64,000 nucleotides of DNA from Prochlorococcus sp. AG-402-I20 (GCA_003216975.1 QCHY01000002.1:62001-126000), one strand, 5' to 3'; positions 9,430 through 18,437 are shown, numbered from the stretch's first letter. Numbers and translations are program-made. The notes: generated by a model not told the origin, from the sequence alone.

Positions 9430-10196
9430 TTGTGTTTGTCCTTTATAAAAATAATTAAGTAACTTCCCTTACAAGTTAGGTGTTTAGTTTGTTTTAACAA
9501 GCTATGAAAAACGAAATTCAATTTTAAAAGAAACTTGTATTGGGCATTTGCTGCATTTTTAAATAAATACTTAATCGTTTTTTGCGAGAACTTCTTGGTT
9601 TTTTGCGATTTGGTTTTGAAAGGAGTTCAGATAGATTCTATCCCAATTGAAAATCAAATCTATTGAAGGTTTTGGAAGAAAGGTAAAGGAGATCTATAGA
9701 GCTTTTTTAGGGATTACAGCTTCAAAATGGATCTCCTAGAGCTTTAGAAAAACCTGATTTATCATTTGTTTTTCTCTTTTTTAGTGTGGGTATTATTTTG
9801 TAATACCAATAAATGTGCTGTTCTGCAGACCTTTGTTAATTCATGAGAATGTAATTAAATGTCAGATTTTTGTTAGATAAAAATAATTAATTTCAAACTT
9901 TATAGATGTTCTTAAGGATGAATGAGGAAATACATTTTTTCAGAAGCATTGCCCTGACAAGCTTCTTGGAGAAAACAGAAAACTCGCATCTTTCTTAAGT
10001 TATCTAGTTCGAATCGTTGAAAGATTATTGAATTAAGAAAATAACGCAGATATATTTTTTAGAAAGCTTACTATCACAAGTCCTTTGGGTTGCAGGCAAG
10101 TGATTTGGTCCATACGATTAGCAAGATTGAGTTTTTTGAAAACTAATTCCCTATTGGTTTTCCTCCTCTTACTCCCTGCTACATACAATCTTTCCA
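9430..10196. other. 767-nt gene-free region upstream of HU
   Basis: This is by far the longest stretch without a recognisable protein gene in an otherwise very compact window. I found no reading frame of credible length and no tRNA. It holds an 11-bp hairpin at 9687-9737 and a perfect 7-bp hairpin at 9789-9807 (GGTATTA/TAATACC). A poly-T-rich segment follows around 9768-9783. It must contain the promoters of glgX and HU and could host an unannotated small RNA, which is a guess from size and structure only. Confidence 0.6.
9687..9737. other. Hairpin in the glgX-HU intergenic region (possible small RNA element)
   Basis: Positions 9687-9697 (AGGAGATCTAT) pair with 9727-9737 (ATGGATCTCCT) in an 11-bp stem containing one G-U pair and enclosing a 29-nt loop. 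T-rich sequence follows about 30 nt downstream on the plus strand. No known RNA family was recognised. It may be a structured RNA, a leader element, or chance. Confidence 0.35.
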
Positions 10197-10472
10197 ATGA
10201 ACAAAGCAGATTTAGTCAACCTGGTTGCAGCTCGAACAGAGCTAACTAAAACAGACGTATCTCTGGTAGTTGATGCCGCCATAGATACAATTATTGATTC
10301 TGTTGTGGAGGGTAAGAAAGTCTCCATTCTGGGGTTTGGCTCATTTGAGCCCCGCGATCGTTCGGCTCGTCAGGGACTAAACCCTAAAACTGGAGAAAAG
10401 ATAGCAATACCGGCTAAGCGTGTTCCTGCCTTTACGGCTGGAAAATTGTTTAAGGACCGTGTTCAGGGATGA
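10197..10472 (+). CDS. hup: Nucleoid DNA-binding protein HU
   Basis: Small histone-like protein that bends DNA as a dimer and compacts the nucleoid. The 91 residues start MNKADLVNLVAARTELTK and carry the complete HU arm signature: GFGSFEPRDRSAR, NPKTGEKI, then the IPAKRVPAFTAGK core. Length is the family norm. No gene lies close upstream, and a strong terminator follows at 10517, so the gene is probably monocistronic with its promoter in the 767-nt region before it. Confidence 0.97.
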   Translation: MNKADLVNLVAARTELTKTDVSLVVDAAIDTIIDSVVEGKKVSILGFGSFEPRDRSARQGLNPKTGEKIAIPAKRVPAFTAGKLFKDRVQG

Positions 10473-10516
10473 GTCTTTAAAAAGCTGTTTTGCTTTCTTA
10501 CCTTTTTCTTTTTTAT

Positions 10517-10550
10517 AAGGGACTCTTTAAAAATGAGTCCTTTTTTTTGT
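10517..10550 (+). terminator. Rho-independent terminator of HU
   Basis: AAGGGACTC pairs with GAGTCCTTT (9 bp including one G-U) around a loop of about 9 nt. The 3' arm runs directly into an uninterrupted T-tract ending at about 10548. It lies 45 nt after the HU stop codon. Confidence 0.85.
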
Positions 10551-10657
10551 AAAAATCTAAATTTTGTATTATTAAGAAAATAATTTTTCTTTTATTCATG
10601 AAGGTCTTCTTAGTCATATTCAAATAATTATCAACACATTTTATAGGAGCTTATGTT

Positions 10658-10984
10658 TTGATTAGTTATTCATTTGAAAAAATTAAATTCGTATCAGTTC
10701 TTTTTATATATATATTTATTCCTTTAAATCCACTGATAGCAAATGAATCCAAAGATCATATGGGAATTGAGATGCTGCTAATGAGATGTTATGAAGACAT
10801 AAAATCTTGCAAGCAAGCATTATTTAAAATAAATAACTATCAAAAAAATGCTGCAATGAATAAAAAGTTTTCTTGTCAAACTAGATTACTAGGTTTAGAG
10901 GCGAATTTAATAATGGCTGCGAATTCTAATTTCAAAAGAAAAGAAGCTAAAAGTATTATTTATTCTATCAAGAAATATTGTTAA
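10658..10984 (+). CDS. Small secreted protein of unknown function
   Basis: A 108-residue frame using a TTG start at 10658, 8 nt after a good AGGAG site (10645-10649). An upstream ATG at 10653 is followed by a stop after one codon and cannot be the start. Residues about 10-28 form a hydrophobic stretch ending in NPLIANES, which resembles a cleavable signal peptide with an Ala near the cut. The rest is basic and helical with four Cys, CYEDIKSC, SCQTR and a C-terminal YC, that could form disulfides in the periplasm. I do not recognise the family. Confidence 0.6.
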   Translation: MISYSFEKIKFVSVLFIYIFIPLNPLIANESKDHMGIEMLLMRCYEDIKSCKQALFKINNYQKNAAMNKKFSCQTRLLGLEANLIMAANSNFKRKEAKSIIYSIKKYC

Positions 10985-10988
10985 ATAT

Positions 10989-11014
10989 AATCAATAAATT
11001 GATTATTGATTTTT
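10989..11014 (+). terminator. Weak candidate terminator
   Basis: AATCAA (10989-10994) pairs with TTGATT (10999-11004) around a TAAA loop, and a T-rich run follows. The stem is only 6 bp and all A-T but one pair, so this may be chance in AT-rich DNA. Its position just after the stop at 10984 favours it slightly. Confidence 0.3.
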
Positions 11015-11130
11015 GACTTTTGACTTAGTTAACAAACTAATGTGAAAAACTAGAACAAAATAGGTTTTTATCTGATTTGTTTAAGTATGCTTAGAACTAT
11101 AAAGATAAAGAAATTCTTCTAACTAAGCAA

Positions 11131-11403
11131 ATGGGCTCCAAAGCTTTTAATCCTAAAGAAACTAACGATAAGGCAACTAAGACCAATAAGGTCAAAGGCA
11201 ATAAGTTTAAGAAATCAACTACTAATGATCCAGATGTATTAGTTAACCTGCCTGCTGGCATGAAATATAAAGTCCCAGGTAAGCGTCAGAGAGTTATTAT
11301 TGGCTCAATTGTAATTGGTTTGAATGTCTTATTAGTTATTAGTGTACTTGTTTACTTTTACAATCCTGCATTTCAAGAGTTTGTTTACAATTTTGGCCGA
11401 TGA
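11131..11403 (+). CDS. Single-pass membrane protein, cyanobacterial, unknown function
   Basis: A 90-residue protein. The first 45 residues are Lys/Asn/Thr-rich and polar. A short conserved-looking block follows (NLPAGMKYKVPGKRQR), then one strong membrane helix (about 56-77, VIIGSIVIGLNVLLVISVLVYF) and a short tail. The arrangement suggests a basic cytoplasmic N-terminus anchored in the membrane. I believe similar proteins occur in marine picocyanobacteria but cannot name the family. It is an isolated gene with AT-rich spacers on both sides. Confidence 0.65.
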   Translation: MGSKAFNPKETNDKATKTNKVKGNKFKKSTTNDPDVLVNLPAGMKYKVPGKRQRVIIGSIVIGLNVLLVISVLVYFYNPAFQEFVYNFGR

Positions 11404-11577
11404 TAGTGGTTTTATAAACCTAATATTTGAAAAATTAGTAACGATTTAGTTGGATTGCTAAAAATAGGAAAATATTACTATTTAAAATAAAAGTAAAGTT
11501 TGACTAAGAAATTTTTTCTCAAGTTCTGAGAAAGAAGCTCCATATTTTAATGTTTTAATAGAGGCATTTTATTAGTA

Positions 11578-11766
11578 ATGGTCCAAAAAAGAAGCCAGGA
11601 GAACAAGGCAAGAAAGATTCCTCAACAGAGAAAGACAACTCTTAAATGGGGAAGCAATGGGGAGCTGTCAGCGCTTGATATGGTTCGTATATTGGATCGT
11701 TTAAATGATCAGGATTTGACTGAATGTGAGATACCTTTAGAAACAATAAAAGAAAAAAAATTATAA
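11578..11766 (+). CDS. Small basic protein with KW-x-S-x-GEL motif
   Basis: A 62-residue soluble protein starting MVQKRSQENKARK. A strongly basic N-terminal third is followed by LKWGSNGELSALDMVRILD and an acidic end. The motif KW-x-S-x-GEL-x3-D-x6/7-RL is shared with the 63-residue protein at 56131-56322 in this window, which supports both being real and related. Function is unknown; a nucleic-acid-binding basic tail plus a small recognition helix is only an inference. I chose the ATG at 11578, after an ATTAGTA leader lacking a strong ribosome site. Confidence 0.6.
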   Translation: MVQKRSQENKARKIPQQRKTTLKWGSNGELSALDMVRILDRLNDQDLTECEIPLETIKEKKL

Positions 11767-11822
11767 ATTCATTTTTTGTCTATGAGAAAAGCTAATATAT
11801 TATTAATGATTTATTAGTTTTC

Positions 11823-12062
11823 ATGAAAATAGGTATTGCGTTTATATCTTTAATAGCAATAATTATTGGGTATTTATATTTTTTTACTGGCTATAAATCT
11901 GCTTTTGAAGCCGATCAGCAATGCCATTATGAATTACGATTGAAATCTGTTGAACTTGAAGGCTTGGGCTGTGATCATGATCTTGAAACTAATCAATGGA
12001 TCCTTTATCAGAAAGGAATTAATGACCAGCCTTCTCAAGTAGTTGAACGTTATCGTTATTAG
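11823..12062 (+). CDS. Small membrane-anchored protein, unknown function
   Basis: A 79-residue protein with an N-terminal hydrophobic helix (about residues 3-21, IGIAFISLIAIIIGYLYFF). It is followed by a soluble domain with two Cys (QQCHYEL and GLGCDHD) that could form a disulfide outside the membrane. It could equally be an uncleaved signal anchor. No family was recognised. Its stop overlaps the stop of the leftward gene at 12059 by 4 nt. Confidence 0.6.
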   Translation: MKIGIAFISLIAIIIGYLYFFTGYKSAFEADQQCHYELRLKSVELEGLGCDHDLETNQWILYQKGINDQPSQVVERYRY

Positions 12063-12271
12063 CTTATAAACTTATTATTTATTGTTGGGAACAAATATAT
12101 AGCAATAATTGAAGAGAGAAAAGCTGTAATTATAAATGTTGAAAATTGCCCTATTGATCCAGGAAGATATGTGTTTTGAAGGAAATAAAAATCAATAAGT
12201 GAGCCAATTGTTCCCCAAATAATTACCCAAGCTGATACGTACGAAACACCCACTAATGTTTTTTTATTCAT
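12059..12271 (-). CDS. Small two-helix membrane protein, unknown function
   Basis: A 70-residue protein starting MNKKTLVGVSYVSAWVIIWG. Two hydrophobic helices (about 8-28 and 42-62) are joined by a loop with LQNTYLPGSIGQ, so it is almost entirely membrane-embedded. It lies 55 nt downstream of the Hli gene on the same strand and may be expressed with it, which would hint at a thylakoid role, but nothing in the protein itself says so. No family was recognised. Confidence 0.6.
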   Translation of the reverse strand: MNKKTLVGVSYVSAWVIIWGTIGSLIDFYFLQNTYLPGSIGQFSTFIITAFLSSIIAIYLFPTINNKFIS

Positions 12272-12326
12272 AGCTTTTAAAAATCAAGTAAGTTAATGTA
12301 ATAAATATAATATAAAGATTTGATTT

Positions 12327-12620
12327 CTAGCTAATCCCAAAAATTGTTAGCGTTGCTGGTTCTCCACCAAAAGCTAATTCAGTGAGTATGAGCATTAAAA
12401 AACCAATCATAGCGACTCTTGCATTAACAAGTTCAGCATTTTCATTGAAACCAAAAACTTGTTTTACCTCTTCGCCTTTATTATTTATCCATTTAGGGTA
12501 TGAATTTAGGTTTTTACTTTGACCAATTAGATTTGGATCATTTTTAGGTTCAATTGTTTCTGTATCATCTAGTTCTGAATTGATACTTTGATTATTGATC
12601 TCTGAATAATTCTCAGGCAT
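12327..12620 (-). CDS. hli: High light-inducible protein (Hli), chlorophyll-binding family
   Basis: Single-helix thylakoid protein of the LHC/ELIP superfamily that binds chlorophyll and carotenoid and protects photosystems during stress. The 97 residues have a polar, Asp/Asn-rich N-terminal half. The chlorophyll-binding helix follows: ENAELVNARVAMIGFLMLIL (canonical E-x2-N-G/A-R-x-A-M-x-G-F), ending ELAFGGEPATLTIFGIS. The long N-terminal extension makes it larger than the short Hlips of 40-70 residues. Marine picocyanobacteria carry many hli copies, often in variable regions, which fits its small-gene neighbourhood. Confidence 0.9.
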   Translation of the reverse strand: MPENYSEINNQSINSELDDTETIEPKNDPNLIGQSKNLNSYPKWINNKGEEVKQVFGFNENAELVNARVAMIGFLMLILTELAFGGEPATLTIFGIS

Positions 12621-12758
12621 TTGAGTGTAAAGCTTATTCTATAATTAATTATAAGCGATTTTGATATGAGTTTTCTATTTTCTAAATGAGGCTATATCTT
12701 TTAGATTTTTTGAAATGAGTATCTTTCAGCATCATTTAGAAAATAATCTGAATTTTTA

Positions 12759-12971
12759 ATGAGAAACAGAAAAAATATTCTATTAATTAGAATTTTATTT
12801 TTAAAAATGTATGAATTATTAATTTGTATAACTTATAAAAAAAGAAAAGAGTTATATAAAAGCGAAAAAGATTCTATGTACTCCTTATTAAGTTTTGTTG
12901 GACTATTAAGTTATAGCTTGTTTTCGACTGATTTTCTTGCTAAAAAAATATTATATGTTTTTATAAAATGA
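12759..12971 (+). CDS. Doubtful small membrane protein
   Basis: A 70-codon frame starting MRNRKNILLIRILF. It is very rich in Ile, Leu, Lys and Tyr, with hydrophobic stretches at about 8-25 and 43-62. Composition is close to what random AT-rich DNA gives, so coding is uncertain. Its TGA overlaps the ATG of the next short frame (12968) by 4 nt, as in coupled genes. No family was recognised. Confidence 0.3.
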   Translation: MRNRKNILLIRILFLKMYELLICITYKKRKELYKSEKDSMYSLLSFVGLLSYSLFSTDFLAKKILYVFIK

Positions 12972-13081
12972 ATAGTTCTAATTCGATTAGTATTGTTTTA
13001 GATTCAGTTTGCTTTTCTATGCTTGTGCTTCAAGAAGTAATAAAAGAACTTTTAGCTTCATTTGAAATTACGCTTGTTTGA
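12968..13081 (+). CDS. Possible 37-residue small protein
   Basis: A short frame, MNSSNSISIVLDSVCFSMLV and so on, with one hydrophobic amphipathic helix. Its start overlaps the preceding stop as ATGA. Its TGA at 13079-13081 lies just before the ATG (13087) of the NdhF-like gene. The only support is this head-to-tail packing with the neighbours; nothing is recognised in the peptide. Confidence 0.25.
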   Translation: MNSSNSISIVLDSVCFSMLVLQEVIKELLASFEITLV

Positions 13082-13086
13082 TTACT

Positions 13087-13539
13087 ATGTTATTAAATCT
13101 TACTTGGCTAATTCCTGGGCTCCCATTAATTGCATCTATTTTTATAGCTTTGCTCTTATTAAGTTTTAGTAAAACAATGAACAGGCTTACAAAGCCAGTA
13201 TCATATTTTATTATCATAAGTCTAACCTTTTCTGAAATAATCAACTTTATCTTATTCAAAAAAAATATATCAGGCAATGATATTATTTTTGGAAGTAATT
13301 TCGAATTAGTTGTTGATAGACCAGCTTTATTAGTTTCAGAATCAATGGGTTTAATCTTTTTATTGATAATGCTTTTTTCAGTTTTTAAATTAGAAAGAAG
13401 AAGTGGCTATGTTAGATACTTTATTACTCTAGGAATCTTAAGTGGTTTGGTTTTCTTATTCTCTTTGAGCGGAAGTTTATTTCATAACTTTTATGATCCA
13501 TTAATTTCTTCTATTGATAAAACAGGTATTTCTTTTTAG
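13087..13539 (+). CDS. Stand-alone NdhF/NuoL N-terminal-like membrane protein
   Basis: A 150-residue membrane protein with about four helices. Residues 4-33 (NLTWLIPGLPLIAS and LLSFSKTMNRL) match the beginning of the NDH-1 subunit NdhF (consensus like AWLIP-LPL, LISFN-x-NRL). Residues about 84-140 (MGLIFLLIM, SGYVRYF) match NdhF up to the HDPGYVRFF region. The frame then stops, so the proton-channel core, the WELVG motif and the lateral helix are missing. I see no NdhF continuation in the 130 nt downstream. It is either a decayed paralogue or a small accessory subunit. A TTG start at 13078 is possible but ATG 13087 fits better. Confidence 0.7.
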   Translation: MLLNLTWLIPGLPLIASIFIALLLLSFSKTMNRLTKPVSYFIIISLTFSEIINFILFKKNISGNDIIFGSNFELVVDRPALLVSESMGLIFLLIMLFSVFKLERRSGYVRYFITLGILSGLVFLFSLSGSLFHNFYDPLISSIDKTGISF

Positions 13540-13672
13540 AGATATTATTTGATCAGCTTTTACGCTTAGTCAAAAATAGTATATCTTTGCAGAATCTATT
13601 ATTTTATTTTATCTTGTCATAATATCTAAGTTGTAATAAAATAAGAATAATTTTAGATTTAAGCTTTTAATT

Positions 13673-14905
13673 TTGCGTGTAAATACATCTTTAGATCTTC
13701 CAAGGAATATTGCTTTAGTGCATGAATGGTTTACTCCAAGATCCACTGGTGGAGCAGAGAATGTTGTTCAGGTAATTGATGATTTGTTAACTGAAATTGC
13801 GTCAGAGCCACAACTTTTTTCTTTGGTTAATGAAGAGAATTTACAACAAAATAACTGGTTGTTTAAAAGAAAAGTAAACACTAGCTTTATTCAAAAATTA
13901 CCATTTGGAATTTCACATGTTCAACAATATTTACCCCTTTTGCCTTTCGCAATTGAGCAGATCGACCTAGAGGGATATCCTTTGGTTATAAGCAGTAGTC
14001 ATCTTGTCGCTAAGGGTATTTTAACTTCGCCTGATCAACTTCATATTAGTTATGTTCATACACCTGTCAGATATGCCTGGGATCAAATGAATATATATTT
14101 GAAAAGATCGTTTTTAGGAAAAATCGGTTTAGGACCATTAATTAGATGGCAATTGCATAATTTGAGACAATGGGATCAATTAAGTAGTTCCAGAGTAGAT
14201 TATTTGCTGGCAAATTCTAATTTTACGGCAAAGAGGATTTGGAAGTATTGGAGAAGGTACTCCGAGGTTTTGCATCCCCCCGTAAATGTAAAGCGTTTTG
14301 AATGGGATAAGCCTAGAGAAGATTTCTATTTGAGCGTTTGTAGATTGGTCCCTAATAAAAGGGTTGATTTACTTGTTAGGGCTTTCAATAGGCTCAAATT
14401 ACCTTTAATGGTTGTTGGAGATGGAGCAGAAAAAGCTTATTTAAAAAACCTTGCAGGTCCAACAGTTCAAATTCTTGGTTTTCAAAGTCAAGAAAAGATT
14501 GAAAATCTAATGAGCAGTTGTAGAGCCTTTGTTTATGCGGGGATTGAGGATTTTGGGATTGCTCCTGTGGAGGCAATGGCTTCGGGTGCTCCTGTGATTG
14601 CTTTTGGTAAGGGAGGAGTTTTAGATACGGTTAAATGTTACAACTCTAATTCTATTGAAGGGGCAACTGGACTTTTGTTTCCTGCTCAGACAGTGAAGTC
14701 TTTGGTTGAAGCAATTGAATTTTTTAAGGAAAAGCAATTATGGAGAGATTTAAATCCTGAGATAATTAGAGATTGGAGTAATTCTTTTTCTCAAGATTCA
14801 TTTAAAAATAGATTTGAGAAAACCATAAATAGAGTTTGGAGGGAACATATCAATTCTTGTGACATTGCTACTAGTGACCTTGGTTCTTCATCAAGAAATT
14901 CCTAA
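13673..14905 (+). CDS. Glycosyltransferase, GT4-like (GT-B fold)
   Basis: A 410-residue retaining glycosyltransferase. The N-terminal Rossmann domain opens NIALVHEWFTPRSTGGAENVV, with the Gly-rich acceptor loop of GT4 enzymes. The C-terminal domain shows SVCRLVPNKRVDLLVRAF, MVVGDGAEKAYLK, and the sugar-nucleotide E-x7-E motif in GIEDFGIAPVEAMASGAPVIA. Such enzymes add hexoses (often mannose) to lipid-linked polysaccharide. It reads with the undecaprenyl-phosphate sugar transferase 49 nt downstream, suggesting one envelope polysaccharide pathway. Translation begins at TTG 13673 because no ATG precedes the first strand. Confidence 0.9.
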   Translation: MRVNTSLDLPRNIALVHEWFTPRSTGGAENVVQVIDDLLTEIASEPQLFSLVNEENLQQNNWLFKRKVNTSFIQKLPFGISHVQQYLPLLPFAIEQIDLEGYPLVISSSHLVAKGILTSPDQLHISYVHTPVRYAWDQMNIYLKRSFLGKIGLGPLIRWQLHNLRQWDQLSSSRVDYLLANSNFTAKRIWKYWRRYSEVLHPPVNVKRFEWDKPREDFYLSVCRLVPNKRVDLLVRAFNRLKLPLMVVGDGAEKAYLKNLAGPTVQILGFQSQEKIENLMSSCRAFVYAGIEDFGIAPVEAMASGAPVIAFGKGGVLDTVKCYNSNSIEGATGLLFPAQTVKSLVEAIEFFKEKQLWRDLNPEIIRDWSNSFSQDSFKNRFEKTINRVWREHINSCDIATSDLGSSSRNS

Positions 14906-14954
14906 TTCAGTAGGGTGTAAATTTGAAGGATTGAGATTACTAACTCAATAATTT

Positions 14955-15707
14955 GTGCAAACTAATCCAAGAAAATCTTTATTACGATGGTCTGAGTTTC
15001 GTAAAGGCTCTCCAAAAATCCCTTTTGAAGTCATCTCAAAAGAACCTTCTTCTTTGCTTGCGGTAGAAATAATAAGAAATCAAAGTCGTTATGGAAGGAC
15101 ATTAAAAAGAGTAGGTGATGTAATTTTTTCTTTATTAGTTTTAACTCTAGGTTCCCCAATATTCATATTAATTGGAATATTAGTAAAGTTAAGTTCTCCA
15201 GGATCTGTTTTTTATGTTCAAAAAAGAATAGGAAGAAATTATAGGGAGTTTGGATGTATTAAATTTCGTACTATGTATAAAAATGCTGATGATTTACTTC
15301 CAAATTTATTAGACAAATATCCCCTAATGAGAAAAGAATTTGAAAAAGATTTTAAATTACGTAAAGATCCTAGAATAACAAAATTAGGTAGATTTCTCCG
15401 ACGATCTAGTCTAGATGAATTACCCCAATTCTTTAATGTTTTTAAAGGAGAAATGAGTGTTGTTGGTCCAAGACCAATAGTTAGTAATGAAATAAACAAA
15501 TACGGTCTTTTTATGGAAGAAGTTATATCTGTCAGGCCAGGCCTTACTGGCTTATGGCAGGTTAGTGGTAGAAACAATCTTAGTTATAAAAAAAGGGTTG
15601 AATTAGATTTAGCATATGCAAGAAATCGAAATTTTATACTTGATTTGGAAATCGTTATTCTTACATTAGGAGTATTAATTTTTCCAATGGATAGAGGTGC
15701 TTATTGA
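14955..15707 (+). CDS. Undecaprenyl-phosphate sugar phosphotransferase (bacterial sugar transferase)
   Basis: Membrane enzyme that starts polysaccharide repeat-unit synthesis by moving a sugar-1-phosphate from a nucleotide sugar to undecaprenyl phosphate. The 250 residues have one membrane helix (about 54-76) followed by the conserved catalytic domain: CIKFRTMYKNAD, LRRSSLDELPQFFNVFKGEM, VVGPRPI and RPGLTGLWQVSGR. It lacks the four-helix N-terminus of full WbaP and the CoA-binding module of others, so it is the short type. GTG at 14955 is the start. It converges on cbiB with a 2-nt gap. Confidence 0.93.
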   Translation: MQTNPRKSLLRWSEFRKGSPKIPFEVISKEPSSLLAVEIIRNQSRYGRTLKRVGDVIFSLLVLTLGSPIFILIGILVKLSSPGSVFYVQKRIGRNYREFGCIKFRTMYKNADDLLPNLLDKYPLMRKEFEKDFKLRKDPRITKLGRFLRRSSLDELPQFFNVFKGEMSVVGPRPIVSNEINKYGLFMEEVISVRPGLTGLWQVSGRNNLSYKKRVELDLAYARNRNFILDLEIVILTLGVLIFPMDRGAY

Positions 15708-15709
15708 AT

Positions 15710-16645
15710 TTACAATTTCATGAACTCCATTATGATGTAAAAACTTAATAGCCAAGTGAGTTCAAGTCTAAGACTTAGATTAAGTATCTTTTTGACAGAA
15801 TTAATACTTGCTATTTGATAAGGCTTTGCAATTATAGGTTTTATTTTCTTTACCCCTTTGTAATAGTTTACTCCTCCCAATCTTACTTGGGCACAATAAG
15901 CAAATATTGCTTCAGAAATTCCTGAGTTTGGGGAAGAATCAACAATTCCATCCTTCCAGGAATCTTTTATTGTTTTGAAAATTGAGTTCTTTGTTTTGCA
16001 GCAAAAAGGAAGAGTAATTAATACAATTCTTGAAGGAATCCATACCATTAGATCATCAAACTTCGCACCAGTAAAGCCAAGCCACTTTAGTTTTCCCTCT
16101 TTGTATCCAAGCATTGAATCAATAGTGCTGGATGCTTTAAAGAACCACGCCATCGCTAATGGCCCTGGTAAAGATTGATTGAATTCCCAAAAAATAGTTC
16201 CTACAAACATCCAAAATAAGGGTGCAAAAATACCATCTACAGAATTTTCACTTGCTGTCTCGGCAGCAGCTCTTAGGATTTCATTCGTATCTAAATTCTC
16301 AACATCTCTACCAACTATAAGACTTAATTTTTGTCTTACATTACTAAGATTTCCTTTGCTAATTAAATTTATAATTTCTAAAATACTTTTATTTAGACTC
16401 TTTGAAGCAAGCGAGCTACTTAAAATGATAGAAAAAAATAATGTACTTAAAACAGAGTTTTTTAGTTCAAAAAATAAGAATAATCTTTCTATAAGCCATC
16501 CGGATATTCCACTTAGTGATACGACTATAAATGTAATTATCGCTCCTCCTATATATAATTTTGATCTATTTTCTTTTGCGATTCTTTCAGCTAATCCCTT
16601 TAGAAAACTAATAACCACACCCATGAATTGGACTGGGTGTGGCAA
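15710..16645 (-). CDS. cbiB: Adenosylcobinamide-phosphate synthase (start unclear)
   Basis: Membrane enzyme that attaches aminopropanol (phosphate) to adenosylcobyric acid in cobalamin synthesis. The family signature is present: PHPVQFMG near the start, SENSVDGIFAPLFW and GVNYYKG near the end, with several membrane helices. The listed start is a TTG at 16645. The homologous protein should begin about 15 residues earlier: the codons upstream read VAVLLDLLIGDPKS in frame. That upstream frame stays open to about 16738 but contains no ATG, GTG or TTG. Initiation at ATA or ATC (about 16688-16693), or a base error, is likely. The extension would reach the ilvC stop region. Confidence 0.88.
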   Translation of the reverse strand: MPHPVQFMGVVISFLKGLAERIAKENRSKLYIGGAIITFIVVSLSGISGWLIERLFLFFELKNSVLSTLFFSIILSSSLASKSLNKSILEIINLISKGNLSNVRQKLSLIVGRDVENLDTNEILRAAAETASENSVDGIFAPLFWMFVGTIFWEFNQSLPGPLAMAWFFKASSTIDSMLGYKEGKLKWLGFTGAKFDDLMVWIPSRIVLITLPFCCKTKNSIFKTIKDSWKDGIVDSSPNSGISEAIFAYCAQVRLGGVNYYKGVKKIKPIIAKPYQIASINSVKKILNLSLRLELTWLLSFYIIMEFMKL

Positions 16646-16709
16646 GCTTTTTGGATCGCCTATTAAAAGGTCAAGGAGAACGGCAACTATGATTAAGTGA
16701 GTGATATTT

Positions 16710-17729
<1,020 letters not shown>

Positions 17730-17834
17730 TTAAGGCTGAGCTTACGAAATAGAGTGCTATCGAAACCACTTTCATTGATATATTTTTTTGACTATCAAGA
17801 TAATTAGATTAATAAAATGAACGAATTTTTAATC

Positions 17835-18437
17835 CTAACTTTCACTTGGATGGGTTATCACTCGGTCGATTAGGCCATAATTTTTTGCCTCTTCGGCGCT
17901 CAAAAAGTAATCACGATCAGTATCTTTTTCTATCTTTTCATATGTTTGTCCCGTCATCTCTGCCATGGATTTATTGAGCATTTCTTTTATTCTAAGAATT
18001 TCACGTGCTTCAATTTCTATGTCACTAGCCTGTCTTTGAGCCGTACCGCCAAGTGGCTGGTGAATCATTATTCTGCTGTGGGGTAGAGCAAGTCTTTTCC
18101 CTTTTGTTCCTGCTGAAAGTAAAAAAGCACCCATTGAGGCAGCCAACCCAACACAAATGGTTACAACGTCACTTTTTACATATTTCATCGTGTCATAGAT
18201 CGCTAAACCAGCGGTTACGGAGCCTCCAGGACTATTGATATATAAATAGATTGGTTTACTACTGTCTTCAGAATCAAGATAGAGCATTTGTGCTACTAGG
18301 CTATTTGCAATCCCATCGTTTACTTCTTGACCAAGAAATAGAATTCTTTCCGCACCAAGTCTTGTATATATATCGACCCATCTTTCGAATTGACTTCCTG
18401 GTAAACGGTATGGAACGCTTGGAGTACCTATAGGCAT
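17835..18437 (-). CDS. clpP: ATP-dependent Clp protease proteolytic subunit (catalytic, ClpP3-like)
   Basis: Serine peptidase subunit that degrades substrates fed by Clp/Hsp100 chaperones. The 200 residues contain the full triad: Ser101 in GLAASMGA, His126 in MIHQPLGG, and Asp at about 176 in [11 protein letters not shown]. The head interaction motifs YINSPGGSV and [11 protein letters not shown] are intact. It follows clpR by 60 nt on the same strand. In cyanobacteria the ClpP3-ClpR pair forms one mixed ring core, so this is probably clpP3; that numbering is an inference from context. Confidence 0.94.
   Translation of the reverse strand: MPIGTPSVPYRLPGSQFERWVDIYTRLGAERILFLGQEVNDGIANSLVAQMLYLDSEDSSKPIYLYINSPGGSVTAGLAIYDTMKYVKSDVVTICVGLAASMGAFLLSAGTKGKRLALPHSRIMIHQPLGGTAQRQASDIEIEAREILRIKEMLNKSMAEMTGQTYEKIEKDTDRDYFLSAEEAKNYGLIDRVITHPSES

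Noticed and set aside
16179..16700. 173-codon plus-strand frame antisense to cbiB
   Set aside because: Composition is that of a shadow frame opposite a membrane protein, with no recognisable motif.
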